DNA of 37,314 bases. Source: Anaerolineae bacterium. GTDB taxonomy: Bacteria; Chloroflexota; Anaerolineae; JAAYZQ01. The position numbers and the translations under genes were made by a program. Within the stretch, counting starts at the first letter, position 1; every line of letters begins with the position of its first letter. Positions 9,275-17,420 of this stretch are shown here, one piece after another. The DNA is taken from contig JAMJFU010000013.1 in assembly GCA_023544525.1 (NCBI GenBank), forward strand, positions 1-37,314. Reading direction: 5' to 3'. The notes beneath the pieces are model-generated. The model saw only the letters and a list, made by a program, of their open reading frames with translations, ran no database searches and was not told the DNA's origin.

Positions 9275-9769
9275 TTGAGCGACATCTACCACCTGATCGA
9301 CCGGCTGGAGCGCCTGCTGAATGAGAGCTGGCGGATGCCGCTGAGCGCCTACCTTGTCATCAACGAGGATGACTTTCTGGATGTCATCGACCAGATGCGG
9401 ACAGCGATTCCTCGGGAGATCAAGGAAAGCGAGAAGGTTCAGCGCGAGCGGGAACGCATCGTGGCCCAGGCTGAGGAAGAGGCTGAGAGGATCGTGCACA
9501 TGTCTCAGGAAGAAGCCACCAAGCTGGTGCAGGATCACGAGGTCATACGCCTGGCGCAGCATCGGGCCGACACCGTCATCGAACGGGCTCAGCGTGAAGC
9601 CGAGGCCATGAAGCTGGAAGCCGACGAGTATGCCCGGAGTGTGCTTTTGGCCCTTGCGGGCCAGCTCGATGGGCTGGACGATCAGATCGCGCAGCTTCTG
9701 GCTACGGTTCGCAACGGCCTAGAGACCCTGGACCAGACCCAGGAACGCGAACTGGAAGAGCAAGGTTAG
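9275..9769 (+). CDS. Conserved coiled-coil protein (ATP synthase b / DivIVA-like)
   Basis: A 164-residue, very charged helical protein with no membrane segment. After a short N-terminal part (IYHLIDRLERLLNESWRMPL) the stretch about 50-125 is continuous coiled coil rich in E, R, Q and A, resembling the stalk of ATP synthase subunit b, which is how such proteins are often auto-annotated. Proteins of this type recur between coaD and yceD-rpmF in Firmicutes and Chloroflexota. The start is TTG at 9275: AAAGGAG (9261-9267) is seven bases upstream, while the GTG at 9248 in the same frame has no site. Function unknown; a scaffold or septum-associated role is possible but unproven. Confidence 0.7.
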   Translation: MSDIYHLIDRLERLLNESWRMPLSAYLVINEDDFLDVIDQMRTAIPREIKESEKVQRERERIVAQAEEEAERIVHMSQEEATKLVQDHEVIRLAQHRADTVIERAQREAEAMKLEADEYARSVLLALAGQLDGLDDQIAQLLATVRNGLETLDQTQERELEEQG

Positions 9770-9844
9770 AATAGAAGGCAGCTTCTTCCATTATAGAGCA
9801 GGCCGTCCTCGGGAGAGGCCGGCTTGTATGGCTGTGTCGTCGTT

Positions 9845-9873
9845 TTGACATGGGGCTGAGTCTCGCCTATAAT
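9845..9873 (+). promoter_or_regulatory. Consensus sigma70 promoter for yceD-rpmF
   Basis: TTGACA (9845-9850), 17 bases, TATAAT (9868-9873): a perfect match to the housekeeping consensus, 46 bases before the yceD start. Transcription should begin near 9880. A weak GGCC-flanked hairpin at about 9805-9827 may separate it from the upstream gene. This is the strongest promoter in the window, fitting a ribosomal protein gene. Confidence 0.85.
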
Positions 9874-9919
9874 TGGGCGACTTGGCACTAGACGTTACTG
9901 GAAGGTTTGAAGTCAATCG

Positions 9920-10474
9920 ATGCGTTTTAACGTTGCTCAGTTGCTCAAGGGGCCAACCGGTGCGGAGCGCCGGTACCACCTGAGCGAAGAAATACGGAAC
10001 TTGGACCCAGATCTACATCCTGTCAGCCCGCTGGAAGGGACGGTTACGCTGATGCGCACCAGCCAGGGAATCCTGGCCACGGGCAAGTTGCGAACCGTTC
10101 TCCAGCTCGAGTGCGATCGGTGTCTGGAGCCATGCGACGTGGAGGTGGAATTGGAGCTCGAGGAAGAGTTCCGTCCCACCATCCTGATCAACGATGTGCC
10201 GATCGATCCCACGCCGGAGGATGAGCGCGACGATGCACTTACCATCGATGAGCATCACGAGCTCGACTTGAGAGAGGTGATCCGCCAGAGTTTGTGGCTG
10301 GTAGCGCCGATGGAGGCCCTCTGTCGTGTGGATTGTGCTGGACTCTGTCCCCAGTGCGGTGGAAATCGCAATCTTGGAGAGTGCCAGTGTGTAGGGCCGG
10401 CCCTGGATCCGCGCTGGGCTGTGCTGCAGACGTTTTTAGCAGGTGAATCAGAGTCTGACGAAAGGAGCGAATAG
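9920..10474 (+). CDS. YceD/DUF177 family protein
   Basis: A 184-residue DUF177 protein. The family layout is seen: an N-terminal segment, GTVTLMRTSQGILATGKL, the cysteine pair C-DRC-LEP, an acidic middle, and the C-terminal APMEALCRVDCAGLCPQCGGN with further CxxC-type cysteines that probably bind zinc. The YceD family is nearly always next to rpmF and has been linked to 23S rRNA accumulation in E. coli and plants. It ends three bases before the rpmF GTG and the rpmF ribosome binding site lies inside its last codons, so the two are translationally linked. Confidence 0.92.
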   Translation: MRFNVAQLLKGPTGAERRYHLSEEIRNLDPDLHPVSPLEGTVTLMRTSQGILATGKLRTVLQLECDRCLEPCDVEVELELEEEFRPTILINDVPIDPTPEDERDDALTIDEHHELDLREVIRQSLWLVAPMEALCRVDCAGLCPQCGGNRNLGECQCVGPALDPRWAVLQTFLAGESESDERSE

Positions 10475-10477
10475 CCC

Positions 10478-10663
10478 GTGGGAGCACTACCGAAACGGAA
10501 ACTGGGCAAAGGCCGGAAAGGGCGGCGGCGCAGCCATCACGCGCTCAAGGCCCGCAATCTGGTGGCTTGCCCCAATTGCCACGAACTGCGATTGCCCCAC
10601 CAGGTTTGTCCCTGGTGCGGTCATTATAAGGGCATGGAAATCGTCAACCTCAAGTCCGAATAG
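10478..10663 (+). CDS. rpmF: 50S ribosomal protein L32
   Basis: Large-subunit ribosomal protein, 61 residues. The N-terminus GALPKRKLGKGRKGRRRSHH is the family signature, followed by a zinc ribbon with ACPNC and VCPWC. The start is GTG at 10478 behind AAAGGAG (10461-10467). In many bacteria rpmF is followed by plsX and fabH; here an acyl-CoA dehydrogenase takes that place before fabD. Confidence 0.97.
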   Translation: MGALPKRKLGKGRKGRRRSHHALKARNLVACPNCHELRLPHQVCPWCGHYKGMEIVNLKSE

Positions 10664-10671
10664 GGCCTTAT

Positions 10672-10769
10672 GCACCGCACGACGGTGCTCAGAAATGGCG
10701 CGTATGCAGAGGCCGTGTCAGGGCGGCATTCCCCTGTGGGATGTGTTCCCAGGAGCACGGCCTTCTTCT
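10672..10769 (+). terminator. Probable terminator region after rpmF
   Basis: Two structures follow rpmF. The first is a perfect GCACCG/CGGTGC hairpin (10672-10677 with 10683-10688) without a T-run. The second pairs GGCCGTG (10711-10717) with CACGGCC (10756-10762), contains an inner TGGGA/TCCCA hairpin, and is followed by TTCTTCT. The second looks like a functional terminator, which would leave the next gene needing its own, unseen, promoter. Confidence 0.45.
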
Positions 10770-10811
10770 ACCCTCACTTCGGTGTAGGGTGCGTTGGACG
10801 GGGAGGCGGCC

Positions 10812-11954
10812 TTGATCGATTTTTCATTGTCCGAAGACCTGCTCGAGATCCAAGCTCGAGCGCGCAAGTTCGCCCAGGAGGAAATCCTGCCTATTGCGGC
10901 GGAATACGACCGCAAGGGCACAGTTCCACCGGGCATTGTCGAAAAGGCCAAGAAGGCGGGCTTGCTGAATGTGACCATTCCCCGGGAATATGGGGGGATG
11001 GGTTATGGCGCCCTGCAAAGCGCCATCATAGCCGAGGAATTGGGTGCTGCATGTTCGGGCATCAGCATCACCATCCTGGTGAATGGGCTGGCCCTGACGC
11101 CGATCCAGCTCTTTGGCAATGAGGAGCAGAAGGAGAAATTCCTGCGGCCGGTGGCTGAGGGTGCCAAGTTGGCAGCCTTCTGCCTGACGGAGCGTGAAGC
11201 TGGATCGGATGCCGGGTCGATCAAAACGACGGCGTTGCCGGATGGCGACGACTATGTGATCAATGGCGTCAAATGCTTTGCCACCAGTGGCTCAATGGCC
11301 GAGATCTTGGTCGTCTTTGCCCTGACCGACCCCGACCGGGGTGCCCGTGGGGCCTCGACCATCGTCGTACCGGCGAACACTCCTGGTATACGGGTCAGCA
11401 AAGTCGAGGACAAAATGGGCCAGCGAGCTTCGAACACAGCTGAGCTCACCTTTGACGATGTCCGTGTCCCTCAATCCAACCTCCTGGGTAAACCAGGGCG
11501 CGGGTTTCCTATTGCCCTGCAGACGCTGGACTTTGGCCGCTCCGGCGTGGCGGCCCTGAGCGTGGGCGTAGCCCGGGCGGCGCTGGAGCTGGCGATAGGC
11601 TATGCCAAGGAGCGGCAGCAGTTCGGTGCGCCCATCATCACGAACCAGGGCGTGTCGTTCATGCTGGCTGACATGGGTATGAAAGTCGAAGCGGCACGGT
11701 TGCTCACCTGGCAGGCGGCGTGGATGGCTGACCAGGGCCTAAAGGCCACGGCCCAGTCGGCAATGGCCAAGTGCTTTGCCTCTGATACTGCCATGCAGGT
11801 GACGACCGACGCCGTGCAGATCTTTGGTGGCGTAGGCTATATGAGGGACCACCCTGTGGAAAAGCTGATGCGTGATGCCAAGATCCTGCAGATATACGAG
11901 GGCACGAACCAGATCCAGAGGATGGTGATCGCCCGGCAGCTGGCCAAGTTGTGA
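10812..11954 (+). CDS. Acyl-CoA dehydrogenase (rpmF-fabD locus)
   Basis: FAD enzyme oxidising acyl-CoA to trans-2-enoyl-CoA and passing electrons to ETF. The 380 residues cover the full family: helical N-domain, the FAD-contact strand AAFCLTEREAGSDAGS, the middle beta domain, and the C-terminal helices with QIFGGVGYMRDHPVEK. The catalytic base is E363 in IYEGTNQIQR. I use TTG 10812 because GGGGAGG (10800-10806) precedes it by five bases and it gives the normal family length; another TTG at 10794 is possible. Its position between rpmF and fabD, where plsX-fabH usually lie, suggests a link to fatty-acid turnover. The acyl chain specificity cannot be read from sequence. Confidence 0.93.
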   Translation: MIDFSLSEDLLEIQARARKFAQEEILPIAAEYDRKGTVPPGIVEKAKKAGLLNVTIPREYGGMGYGALQSAIIAEELGAACSGISITILVNGLALTPIQLFGNEEQKEKFLRPVAEGAKLAAFCLTEREAGSDAGSIKTTALPDGDDYVINGVKCFATSGSMAEILVVFALTDPDRGARGASTIVVPANTPGIRVSKVEDKMGQRASNTAELTFDDVRVPQSNLLGKPGRGFPIALQTLDFGRSGVAALSVGVARAALELAIGYAKERQQFGAPIITNQGVSFMLADMGMKVEAARLLTWQAAWMADQGLKATAQSAMAKCFASDTAMQVTTDAVQIFGGVGYMRDHPVEKLMRDAKILQIYEGTNQIQRMVIARQLAKL

Positions 11955-11978
11955 GTGCCTGCGGGTGGACTTGGTGAT

Positions 11979-12914
11979 ATGCCCGAGACCGCGTTGATCT
12001 TTCCTGGTCAGGGGTCCCAGCGGCTAGGCATGGGCCGCGATCTGGCCGAAGCCCATCCGGTGGCGCGCGAGCTGTACGCGCGGGCCGATGAGCTGTTGGG
12101 CCGTTGTCTTTCTTGTCTATGCTTCGAGGGCCCGGAAGAGGAGCTCAACGACACCATCAATACGCAGCCAGCCCTGTACGTCACGAGCATGGCATTGCTG
12201 GAGGTGCTGCGTGCAGACGGCGCATTGGCTGGGGTGGCGATGGTGGCTGGTCACAGCCTGGGTGAACTGACGGCGTTAGCGGCCGCAGGTTCCCTCGACT
12301 TTGACGATGGGTTGCGCCTGGTCCAGGAGCGTGGGCGGCTGATGAAACTGGCCGGCGAGCAGAATCCAGGCGGTATGGCCGCGGTACTCAAGATGGAGGA
12401 TGCGGCGGTCGAGAAGGCTTGCCGCAGGGCCAGCGAAGAGACTGGCAAAGCTGTGCAGATCGCAAACTATAATTCCCCGGGCCAGGTGGTCATCTCTGGT
12501 GACCAGCAGGCTCTGGACAGGGCGATGGAGATACTGCGAGAGCAGGGTGCCAGGCGGCTCATCCCGTTGGCGGTGAGTATCGCTGCACATTCGCCATCAA
12601 TGGCGAATGTGGTGCAGCAATTTCGCGCAGCGGTTGCCGCTACGCCGGTCCGTGCACCTGAGATCCCTGTGATCGGCAACATCAGCGCCCGCCCGCTACT
12701 CGGGGTGGCCGACATCCGGGATGAGCTGGCTGGACAGCTCACCTGGCCAGTGCGATGGACGGCCTCAGTGCAGTGGATAGTCGAGCAGAGGGTCGAACGT
12801 TTCATCGAGGTCGGCCCGGGAGATGTGCTCAGCAAACTTGTGGCACGCATCGCACCTGATGTGGATGTGCTCAGCGCCGGAGATGTGGCATCTGTGGCGG
12901 CGCTGGCTGGCTAG
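11979..12914 (+). CDS. fabD: Malonyl-CoA:ACP transacylase
   Basis: Loads malonyl groups from coenzyme A onto acyl carrier protein for fatty-acid synthesis. The 311 residues start MPETALIFPGQGSQ (family signature), hold the nucleophile in GHSLGE (S93), QTQ-like NTQPALY, and the partner histidine in AAHSPSM (H204). An in-frame GTG at 11955 exists, but ATG 11979 gives the canonical N-terminus. It begins 24 bases after the acyl-CoA dehydrogenase and is followed at once by fabG. No acp gene is present in this stretch. Confidence 0.96.
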   Translation: MPETALIFPGQGSQRLGMGRDLAEAHPVARELYARADELLGRCLSCLCFEGPEEELNDTINTQPALYVTSMALLEVLRADGALAGVAMVAGHSLGELTALAAAGSLDFDDGLRLVQERGRLMKLAGEQNPGGMAAVLKMEDAAVEKACRRASEETGKAVQIANYNSPGQVVISGDQQALDRAMEILREQGARRLIPLAVSIAAHSPSMANVVQQFRAAVAATPVRAPEIPVIGNISARPLLGVADIRDELAGQLTWPVRWTASVQWIVEQRVERFIEVGPGDVLSKLVARIAPDVDVLSAGDVASVAALAG

Positions 12915-12945
12915 GGACAAGCGTATTCAGGTCCAGGGGGGAACG

Positions 12946-13692
12946 ATGGATTTTGGTGGCAAGGTGGCTGTGGTCACGGGGAGCTCGAGAGGGATCGGGC
13001 GGGCCATCGCCCTGCGGTTGGCGGCTGGCGGCGCCAAGGTAGTCGTCAACTACCAGGGCAACGAGGCGGCGGCCGAAGAGGTGGTGGCACAGATCCGAGC
13101 TGGCGGTGGTGAGGCGGTTGCGGTCCAGGCGGACGTCAGGGATGCAGCCCAGGCTCAGTCTCTGATGGAAGCGGCCAAAGGCGCTTTTGGCCGGGTGGAC
13201 ATCCTGGTAAACAATGCCGGCACGACCCGCGACACGCTCATCATGCGTATGAGCGAAGAAGAATGGGACGTGGTCATCGACACCAACCTGAAGGGATCCT
13301 TCAACTGCATCAAGGCTGTGAGCAGGCAGATGATGCGCCAGCGCTACGGCCGCATTGTCAACGTCAGTTCGGTGGCAGGTATCTCGGGCAATGCGGGACA
13401 GGCGAACTATGCCTCGGCCAAAGCAGGGCTGATCGGGCTCACCAAGACGGTCGCTAAGGAGCTCGGTTCGCGGGGCATCACCTGCAACGCGGTGGCTCCG
13501 GGCTTTGTGCCTACCGATTTGACCGCATCGCTTCCAGAGAGCCTGATCCAGGTGGCCATTGACCGCACGCCCCTGGGTAGGACCGGTTCGGCGGAAGATA
13601 TGGCGGCGGCCGTCTGTTTTCTGGCCTCGGACGATGCCAGCTACGTTACCGGCCAGGTGCTTGCCGTGGACGGCGGCTTGTCGATTTCATAG
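12946..13692 (+). CDS. fabG: 3-oxoacyl-[ACP] reductase
   Basis: NADPH-dependent short-chain reductase, second committed step of the elongation cycle. Of 248 residues, the cofactor motif TGSSRGIG (11-18), NNAG (89-92), active-site N114, S142, Y155 and K159 (in YASAKAG) are all present. The start is ATG 12946 behind AGGGGGG; the frame is open further upstream inside fabD, but that extension has no family similarity. Directly followed by a second asp23 gene whose ribosome binding site overlaps the fabG stop. Confidence 0.95.
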   Translation: MDFGGKVAVVTGSSRGIGRAIALRLAAGGAKVVVNYQGNEAAAEEVVAQIRAGGGEAVAVQADVRDAAQAQSLMEAAKGAFGRVDILVNNAGTTRDTLIMRMSEEEWDVVIDTNLKGSFNCIKAVSRQMMRQRYGRIVNVSSVAGISGNAGQANYASAKAGLIGLTKTVAKELGSRGITCNAVAPGFVPTDLTASLPESLIQVAIDRTPLGRTGSAEDMAAAVCFLASDDASYVTGQVLAVDGGLSIS

Positions 13693-13702
13693 GGAGGAAT
13701 CG

Positions 13703-14077
13703 GTGGAAGAGAACTATGGCAAGGTCACGATCGCACCGAACGTGCTTGTGACGATTGTACAAAAGACCGCAGCCTCCGTGCCGGGTGTTGCCCGGCTTAG
13801 CGAGAATACCCCAGGCGTGCAGCGCCTGCTAGGCCTGCACACAACGGCCGAAGGGGTGCGGGTCTCGATCTCCGAGGACCGCGTGGCGGTCGATCTGTTC
13901 TTGATTGCCAGGCGGGGCTTCGACCTGTTCCTCATGGGGCAGCAGTTGCAGAAAGAGATAACGCGGGCGGTTGAGGATATTGTGGGCATGGAGGTTCAGG
14001 AGGTCAACGTCCATATCGAGGACATCGCCACGGAACTAGCCCACGAGCAGTTGGATACGAGAGAAAAGGTGTCATGA
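13703..14077 (+). CDS. Asp23/Gls24 family protein (YqhY-like)
   Basis: Second Asp23 domain protein, 124 residues from a GTG start at 13703 (GGGAGG at 13692-13697, five bases upstream). Visible family blocks are [39 protein letters not shown] and [12 protein letters not shown]. It overlaps nusB by four bases (ATGA). In Bacillus subtilis the paralogue yqhY also precedes nusB, while yloU precedes the FakA gene, so this genome keeps both paralogues in both ancestral contexts. YqhY has been connected with acetyl-CoA carboxylase activity, which fits placement after fabD-fabG; that link is inferred here. Confidence 0.88.
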   Translation: MEENYGKVTIAPNVLVTIVQKTAASVPGVARLSENTPGVQRLLGLHTTAEGVRVSISEDRVAVDLFLIARRGFDLFLMGQQLQKEITRAVEDIVGMEVQEVNVHIEDIATELAHEQLDTREKVS

Positions 14078-14490
14078 AGGTCCGCCATAGAGCGCGCGTG
14101 GCTGCTTTACAAGCCCTTTTCGAGGTTGACTGCACCGGGCACCATCCAACTGTCGTTATTGAGCGCGGCTTGGAGGATTCGACATTGCCAGAGCCTGGTG
14201 CAGAGTTTGCGCGCGAATTGGTGCGCGGGGTGAGTGAGCATCGCCAGGAACTGGACCGCTATATAGGCCGGTACGCGCCTGAATGGCCAGTAGAGCAGAT
14301 CGCGATCATTGACCGGAACATCCTGCGGATTGCCATCTACGAGATCCTCTTTGGGGCAGATACACCGACCAAAGTGGCCATCAACGAGGCGGTCGAACTG
14401 GCCAAGGAATATGGGAGTGATAGTTCTGGACGTTTCGTCAACGGGGTATTGGGTTCCCTGGTGGCCAAGGAAGCGCCGGCTGACGGGTAA
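14074..14490 (+). CDS. nusB: Transcription antitermination factor NusB
   Basis: All-helical RNA-binding protein that joins the rRNA antitermination complex. 138 residues; the signature parts are [16 protein letters not shown] at the N-terminus, [17 protein letters not shown] and [15 protein letters not shown] in the C-terminal half. It overlaps the preceding asp23 by four bases and the following tat gene by one base (TAATG), so the three are probably co-translated. Confidence 0.95.
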   Translation: MKVRHRARVAALQALFEVDCTGHHPTVVIERGLEDSTLPEPGAEFARELVRGVSEHRQELDRYIGRYAPEWPVEQIAIIDRNILRIAIYEILFGADTPTKVAINEAVELAKEYGSDSSGRFVNGVLGSLVAKEAPADG

Positions 14491-15137
14491 TGAATATTTT
14501 CAGCAACATCGGTATTACCGAACTGATTGTGATCCTCCTGCTGGCACTGCTGGTGGTGGGTCCGGAGCGCCTGCCCGAAATGGCACGGCAGCTGGCCAAG
14601 CTTCTGCGAGATCTACGAACGGCCTACGAGAATCTGACCAAAGATCTGGGGCCGGAGATCATGTCCCTTGAAAAGACGACGCGTGAGATCCGCGAATCCG
14701 TGAACTCGGTGCGCTCGATCCCCAAGGACATGGTCGGGTCGGTGGTGAAGGCGGCCGAGCTCGAGGACACCATCGCAGAGCTGAAGGATGTGCAGAAAAG
14801 CGTGGAGCAGACAGGCCGGAGCGTCACCCAGGCCGGCGAGCTGCTCCGAAAGCCTCTCGACGAGACACTCAGGACCGCGCGTGGCGCACTCGATCCGGCC
14901 AAAACCGAGGGCCAGGCAGACGCACAGCTGCCTGCACCCCAGGGAGAGGATGAACCAGGGCAGCCAGCTCCGGAACCCGGAGAGGGGCGACCAAGTCAGG
15001 AAAGTCTGCTAGGCACTGAGCAGGGCCGGGTCGAGACGGGTTCCCCGGACGAGCCGACCTCGCCGGCTTCTGTGGATGAGGAAGCCGGCCAGGGACCGCC
15101 ATCGGGGGCCGCAGAGGAAGAGCAAATAAGTGAGTGA
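14490..15137 (+). CDS. Sec-independent protein translocase TatA/TatB-type subunit
   Basis: Inner-membrane component of the twin-arginine export system. The N-terminus [20 protein letters not shown] forms one membrane helix (about 6-24), followed by the hinge GPERLPE and an amphipathic helix (about 30-50). A long helical region follows, then from about residue 140 an acidic tail rich in P, E, G and Q. The E in GITEL and the GPERLP hinge look more TatB-like, but no separate TatA gene is here, so the subtype is left open. 215 residues is long for TatA. It overlaps tatC by eight bases. Confidence 0.88.
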   Translation: MNIFSNIGITELIVILLLALLVVGPERLPEMARQLAKLLRDLRTAYENLTKDLGPEIMSLEKTTREIRESVNSVRSIPKDMVGSVVKAAELEDTIAELKDVQKSVEQTGRSVTQAGELLRKPLDETLRTARGALDPAKTEGQADAQLPAPQGEDEPGQPAPEPGEGRPSQESLLGTEQGRVETGSPDEPTSPASVDEEAGQGPPSGAAEEEQISE

Positions 15138-15852
15138 GGCACAGAGTCCCGTAGAAGGCGAATCTGCCGTCATGCCGCTTATGGAGCATCTCAAAGAGCT
15201 CCGGAGCCGGTTGATCTGGGCATTCATCGCGTTGTTTGTGACCACTGCCTTTAGCTTCATCTTTGCCAAGCAGGTGCTCGAGATCCTGATCGCGCCGATG
15301 GGCGACACGTTGCCCCAGGCCCTCAAACCGACAGAGGTCCTGGGCAACTATATGAAAGTGGCGCTCATCTGTGGGGTCACGCTGTCTATGCCGGTGCTCG
15401 TCTACCAGGTTGGGCGGTTCATCGCCCCGGGTTTGACCAAGCAGGAGAAACGTTACCTGTTTCTGCTGGTGCCAGGCGCCACCCTGTGCTTTGTGGGAGG
15501 CGTGGCTTTTGCGTACTTTGTGATGTTGCCCACGGCGATCCCGTTCTTGCTGGGATTCCTGTCCGATGTGGTCGAGCAGCGTTGGGCGATCGGTGAGTAC
15601 TTGTCATTCGTAACATCACTGTTGTTCTGGCTTGGTATAGCCTTTGAGCTCCCGCTCTTTGTCTATTTCCTGGCCAAGATTGGTTTGGTCAACGCCGAGA
15701 TGCTGAGCCGCAACCGGAAATATGCGCTGGTCGGCATTGCCGTGTTGTCGGCGGTGATCACACCCACGGTGGATCCGCTGAATATGGCCCTTGTCATGGG
15801 GCCGCTCGTCGTACTGTACGAGCTGGGAGTCATCCTGGCGAGAATCGCCTGA
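15130..15852 (+). CDS. tatC: Sec-independent protein translocase TatC
   Basis: Multispanning receptor that recognises twin-arginine signal peptides. The 240 residues show the diagnostic start MPLMEHLKELRSRL, the loop block FIAPGLTKQEKRY, and six hydrophobic helices. The start is taken as GTG 15130 inside the end of the preceding tat gene (AGAGGAAGAG upstream); ATG 15172, just before the conserved HLKELR, is an alternative. Tat export implies folded cofactor-containing proteins are secreted, although no Tat substrate is encoded in the window. Confidence 0.96.
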   Translation: MSEAQSPVEGESAVMPLMEHLKELRSRLIWAFIALFVTTAFSFIFAKQVLEILIAPMGDTLPQALKPTEVLGNYMKVALICGVTLSMPVLVYQVGRFIAPGLTKQEKRYLFLLVPGATLCFVGGVAFAYFVMLPTAIPFLLGFLSDVVEQRWAIGEYLSFVTSLLFWLGIAFELPLFVYFLAKIGLVNAEMLSRNRKYALVGIAVLSAVITPTVDPLNMALVMGPLVVLYELGVILARIA

Positions 15853-15877
15853 TCTCAGCTCCGGCGAACGCAAAAGA

Positions 15878-15903
15878 GGGCGCCGCATTCCCCAAGTGCG
15901 CCC
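15878..15903 (+). terminator. Weak hairpin after tatC
   Basis: GGGCGC (15878-15883) pairs with GCGCCC (15898-15903) over a 14-base loop, 25 bases after the tatC stop. No T-run follows, so terminator function is uncertain. Confidence 0.3.
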
Positions 15904-15953
15904 GAATGATAATCAGATCCAATCAAAGACATTGTCAAGGAGGAACAAGCACC

Positions 15954-17273
15954 ATGGCGCGTATCCGTGTATTGATCATGGGAGCTGCTGGGCGTGACTT
16001 TCACAACTTTAATACGTTCTTTCGTGACAACGAGCGCTATGAAGTTGTGGCATTCACGGCTACCCAGATACCAAACATCGAAGGGCGGGTATATCCGCCC
16101 GAGCTGGCTGGTAAGCTGTATTCGGAGGGGATTCCCATCTATCCGGAGCCGGAACTGGAGGACCTGATCCGGGAGCATGCCATCGACCAGGTCGTTTTCG
16201 CGTATTCGGATGTCTCCCACGAGTACGTCATGCACAAAGCCTCGCAGGTTTTGGTGGCCGGTGCTGACTTTCGTCTTATGGGCAGCCGCCATACGATGTT
16301 GGCCAGCAGCAAGCCGGTCGTGGCCGTGGCTGCGGTCCGCACCGGCTCGGGCAAGAGCCAGACAACGCGCTACGTATGCGATATCCTGCAGAAGATGGGC
16401 CGCAAGGTTGTTGCTGTCCGCCATCCCATGCCTTACGGCAACCTGGTCGCCCAGAGAGTGCAGCGCTTTGCCGAGTATGCGGATCTGGAAAAACAGGACT
16501 GCACCATAGAAGAGCGGGAGGAGTACGAGCCGCACATTGACCGGGGAATCGTCGTCTATGCCGGTGTAGATTACGAAGCCATCCTGCGCCAAGCTGAGCA
16601 GGAGGCTGATGTTGTAGTGTGGGACGGGGGCAACAATGACCTCCCATTCTTCAGGCCAGATCTACACATCGTGGTCGCCGACCCGCACCGTGCTGGACAC
16701 GAACTGCGATACTATCCGGGCGAAAGCAACCTGCGCGCGGCCGATGTGGTCGTCATCAACAAGATTGACACGGCCGACTTGTCGAATATCAGCCAGGTGC
16801 GGGAGAACGTCCGGCAGGTCAACCCGAAGGCGGTGATGGTCGAGGCAGCCTCTCCCATCTTTGTGGATAATCCCGGCGCCATCCAGGGCAAGCGTGTGCT
16901 GGTCGTCGAGGATGGGCCGACGCTGACGCACGGAGAGATGGCCTACGGTGCGGGCGCAGTCGCAGCCAGGCGCTACGGTGCTGCTGCCATCATCGATCCG
17001 CGGCCCTATGCGGTTGGCTCCATTGCGGAAACCTTCCAGAAGTATCCCACCACGGGCCCGGTTCTGCCGGCGATGGGATATGGGGTGGATCAGATCCGGG
17101 AGCTCGAAGAGACCATCAACGCGACGCCCTGTGATCTGGTGCTCATTGGCACGCCCATCGATCTGCGGCGCATCGTCAACATCAAGTGTCCCGCGGACCG
17201 TGTGCGCTACGAGTTGCAGGTTATCGGGCAGCCGACGCTGGCACAGATACTGCAGGACAGGCTGGGCGTGTAG
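15954..17273 (+). CDS. Cyclic 2,3-diphosphoglycerate synthetase family P-loop protein
   Basis: A 439-residue protein resembling archaeal cyclic 2,3-diphosphoglycerate synthetase (CpgS), which closes 2,3-diphosphoglycerate to the cyclic thermoprotectant using ATP. Residues 1-115 form a Rossmann-like domain (RVLIMGAAGRDFHNF). The second domain has a Walker A motif RTGSGKSQTT (129-138), a WDGGNNDLPF block and an NKID segment that resembles a nucleotide-binding loop. AAGGAGGA precedes the ATG at 15954; the frame is open 16 codons further. Many bacterial homologues exist without known product, so the family call is firm but the reaction is not. A strong terminator follows, so it is likely a single-gene unit. 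Confidence 0.8.
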   Translation: MARIRVLIMGAAGRDFHNFNTFFRDNERYEVVAFTATQIPNIEGRVYPPELAGKLYSEGIPIYPEPELEDLIREHAIDQVVFAYSDVSHEYVMHKASQVLVAGADFRLMGSRHTMLASSKPVVAVAAVRTGSGKSQTTRYVCDILQKMGRKVVAVRHPMPYGNLVAQRVQRFAEYADLEKQDCTIEEREEYEPHIDRGIVVYAGVDYEAILRQAEQEADVVVWDGGNNDLPFFRPDLHIVVADPHRAGHELRYYPGESNLRAADVVVINKIDTADLSNISQVRENVRQVNPKAVMVEAASPIFVDNPGAIQGKRVLVVEDGPTLTHGEMAYGAGAVAARRYGAAAIIDPRPYAVGSIAETFQKYPTTGPVLPAMGYGVDQIRELEETINATPCDLVLIGTPIDLRRIVNIKCPADRVRYELQVIGQPTLAQILQDRLGV

Positions 17274-17299
17274 CGCTCATCTTGGGAAATAGAGGCATC

Positions 17300-17341
17300 G
17301 GCGGGATGCCCGGCCCACCCGTGGCCGGCATCCCGCCTTTT
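17300..17341 (+). terminator. Strong rho-independent terminator after cpgS-like gene
   Basis: A 15-base-pair stem with one bulged C: GGCGGGATGCCCGGCC at 17300-17315 pairs with GGCCGGCATCCCGCC at 17323-17337, followed by TTTT at 17338-17341. It begins 26 bases after the stop codon. Confidence 0.85.
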
Positions 17342-17355
17342 CGTGCGGACCCAGG

Positions 17356-17384
17356 TTTACAAGGGCCTGCTTTTGGTGTACAAT
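17356..17384 (+). promoter_or_regulatory. Predicted promoter for the DUF35 gene
   Basis: TTTACA (17356-17361), 17 bases, TACAAT (17379-17384), placed just downstream of the preceding terminator. Transcription should start near 17391, which rules out the long open frame beginning at 17343 as the real start of the next gene. Confidence 0.65.
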
Positions 17385-17397
17385 AGCCACGTAGCGA

Positions 17398-17420
17398 GCG
17401 ACCTGAAGCCGCCAGGTCGC
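17398..17420 (+). promoter_or_regulatory. Perfect inverted repeat at the 5' end of the DUF35 transcript
   Basis: GCGACCTG (17398-17405) and CAGGTCGC (17413-17420) form a perfect 8-base-pair repeat around a 7-base spacer, starting about seven bases after the predicted transcription start. It could be an mRNA 5' stem or an operator. About 140 more leader bases separate it from the likely start codon. Confidence 0.45.

Noticed and set aside
10670-11122. 150-codon frame overlapping the start of the acyl-CoA dehydrogenase
   Set aside because: It overlaps the dehydrogenase N-terminal domain in another frame and also covers the rpmF terminator structures.
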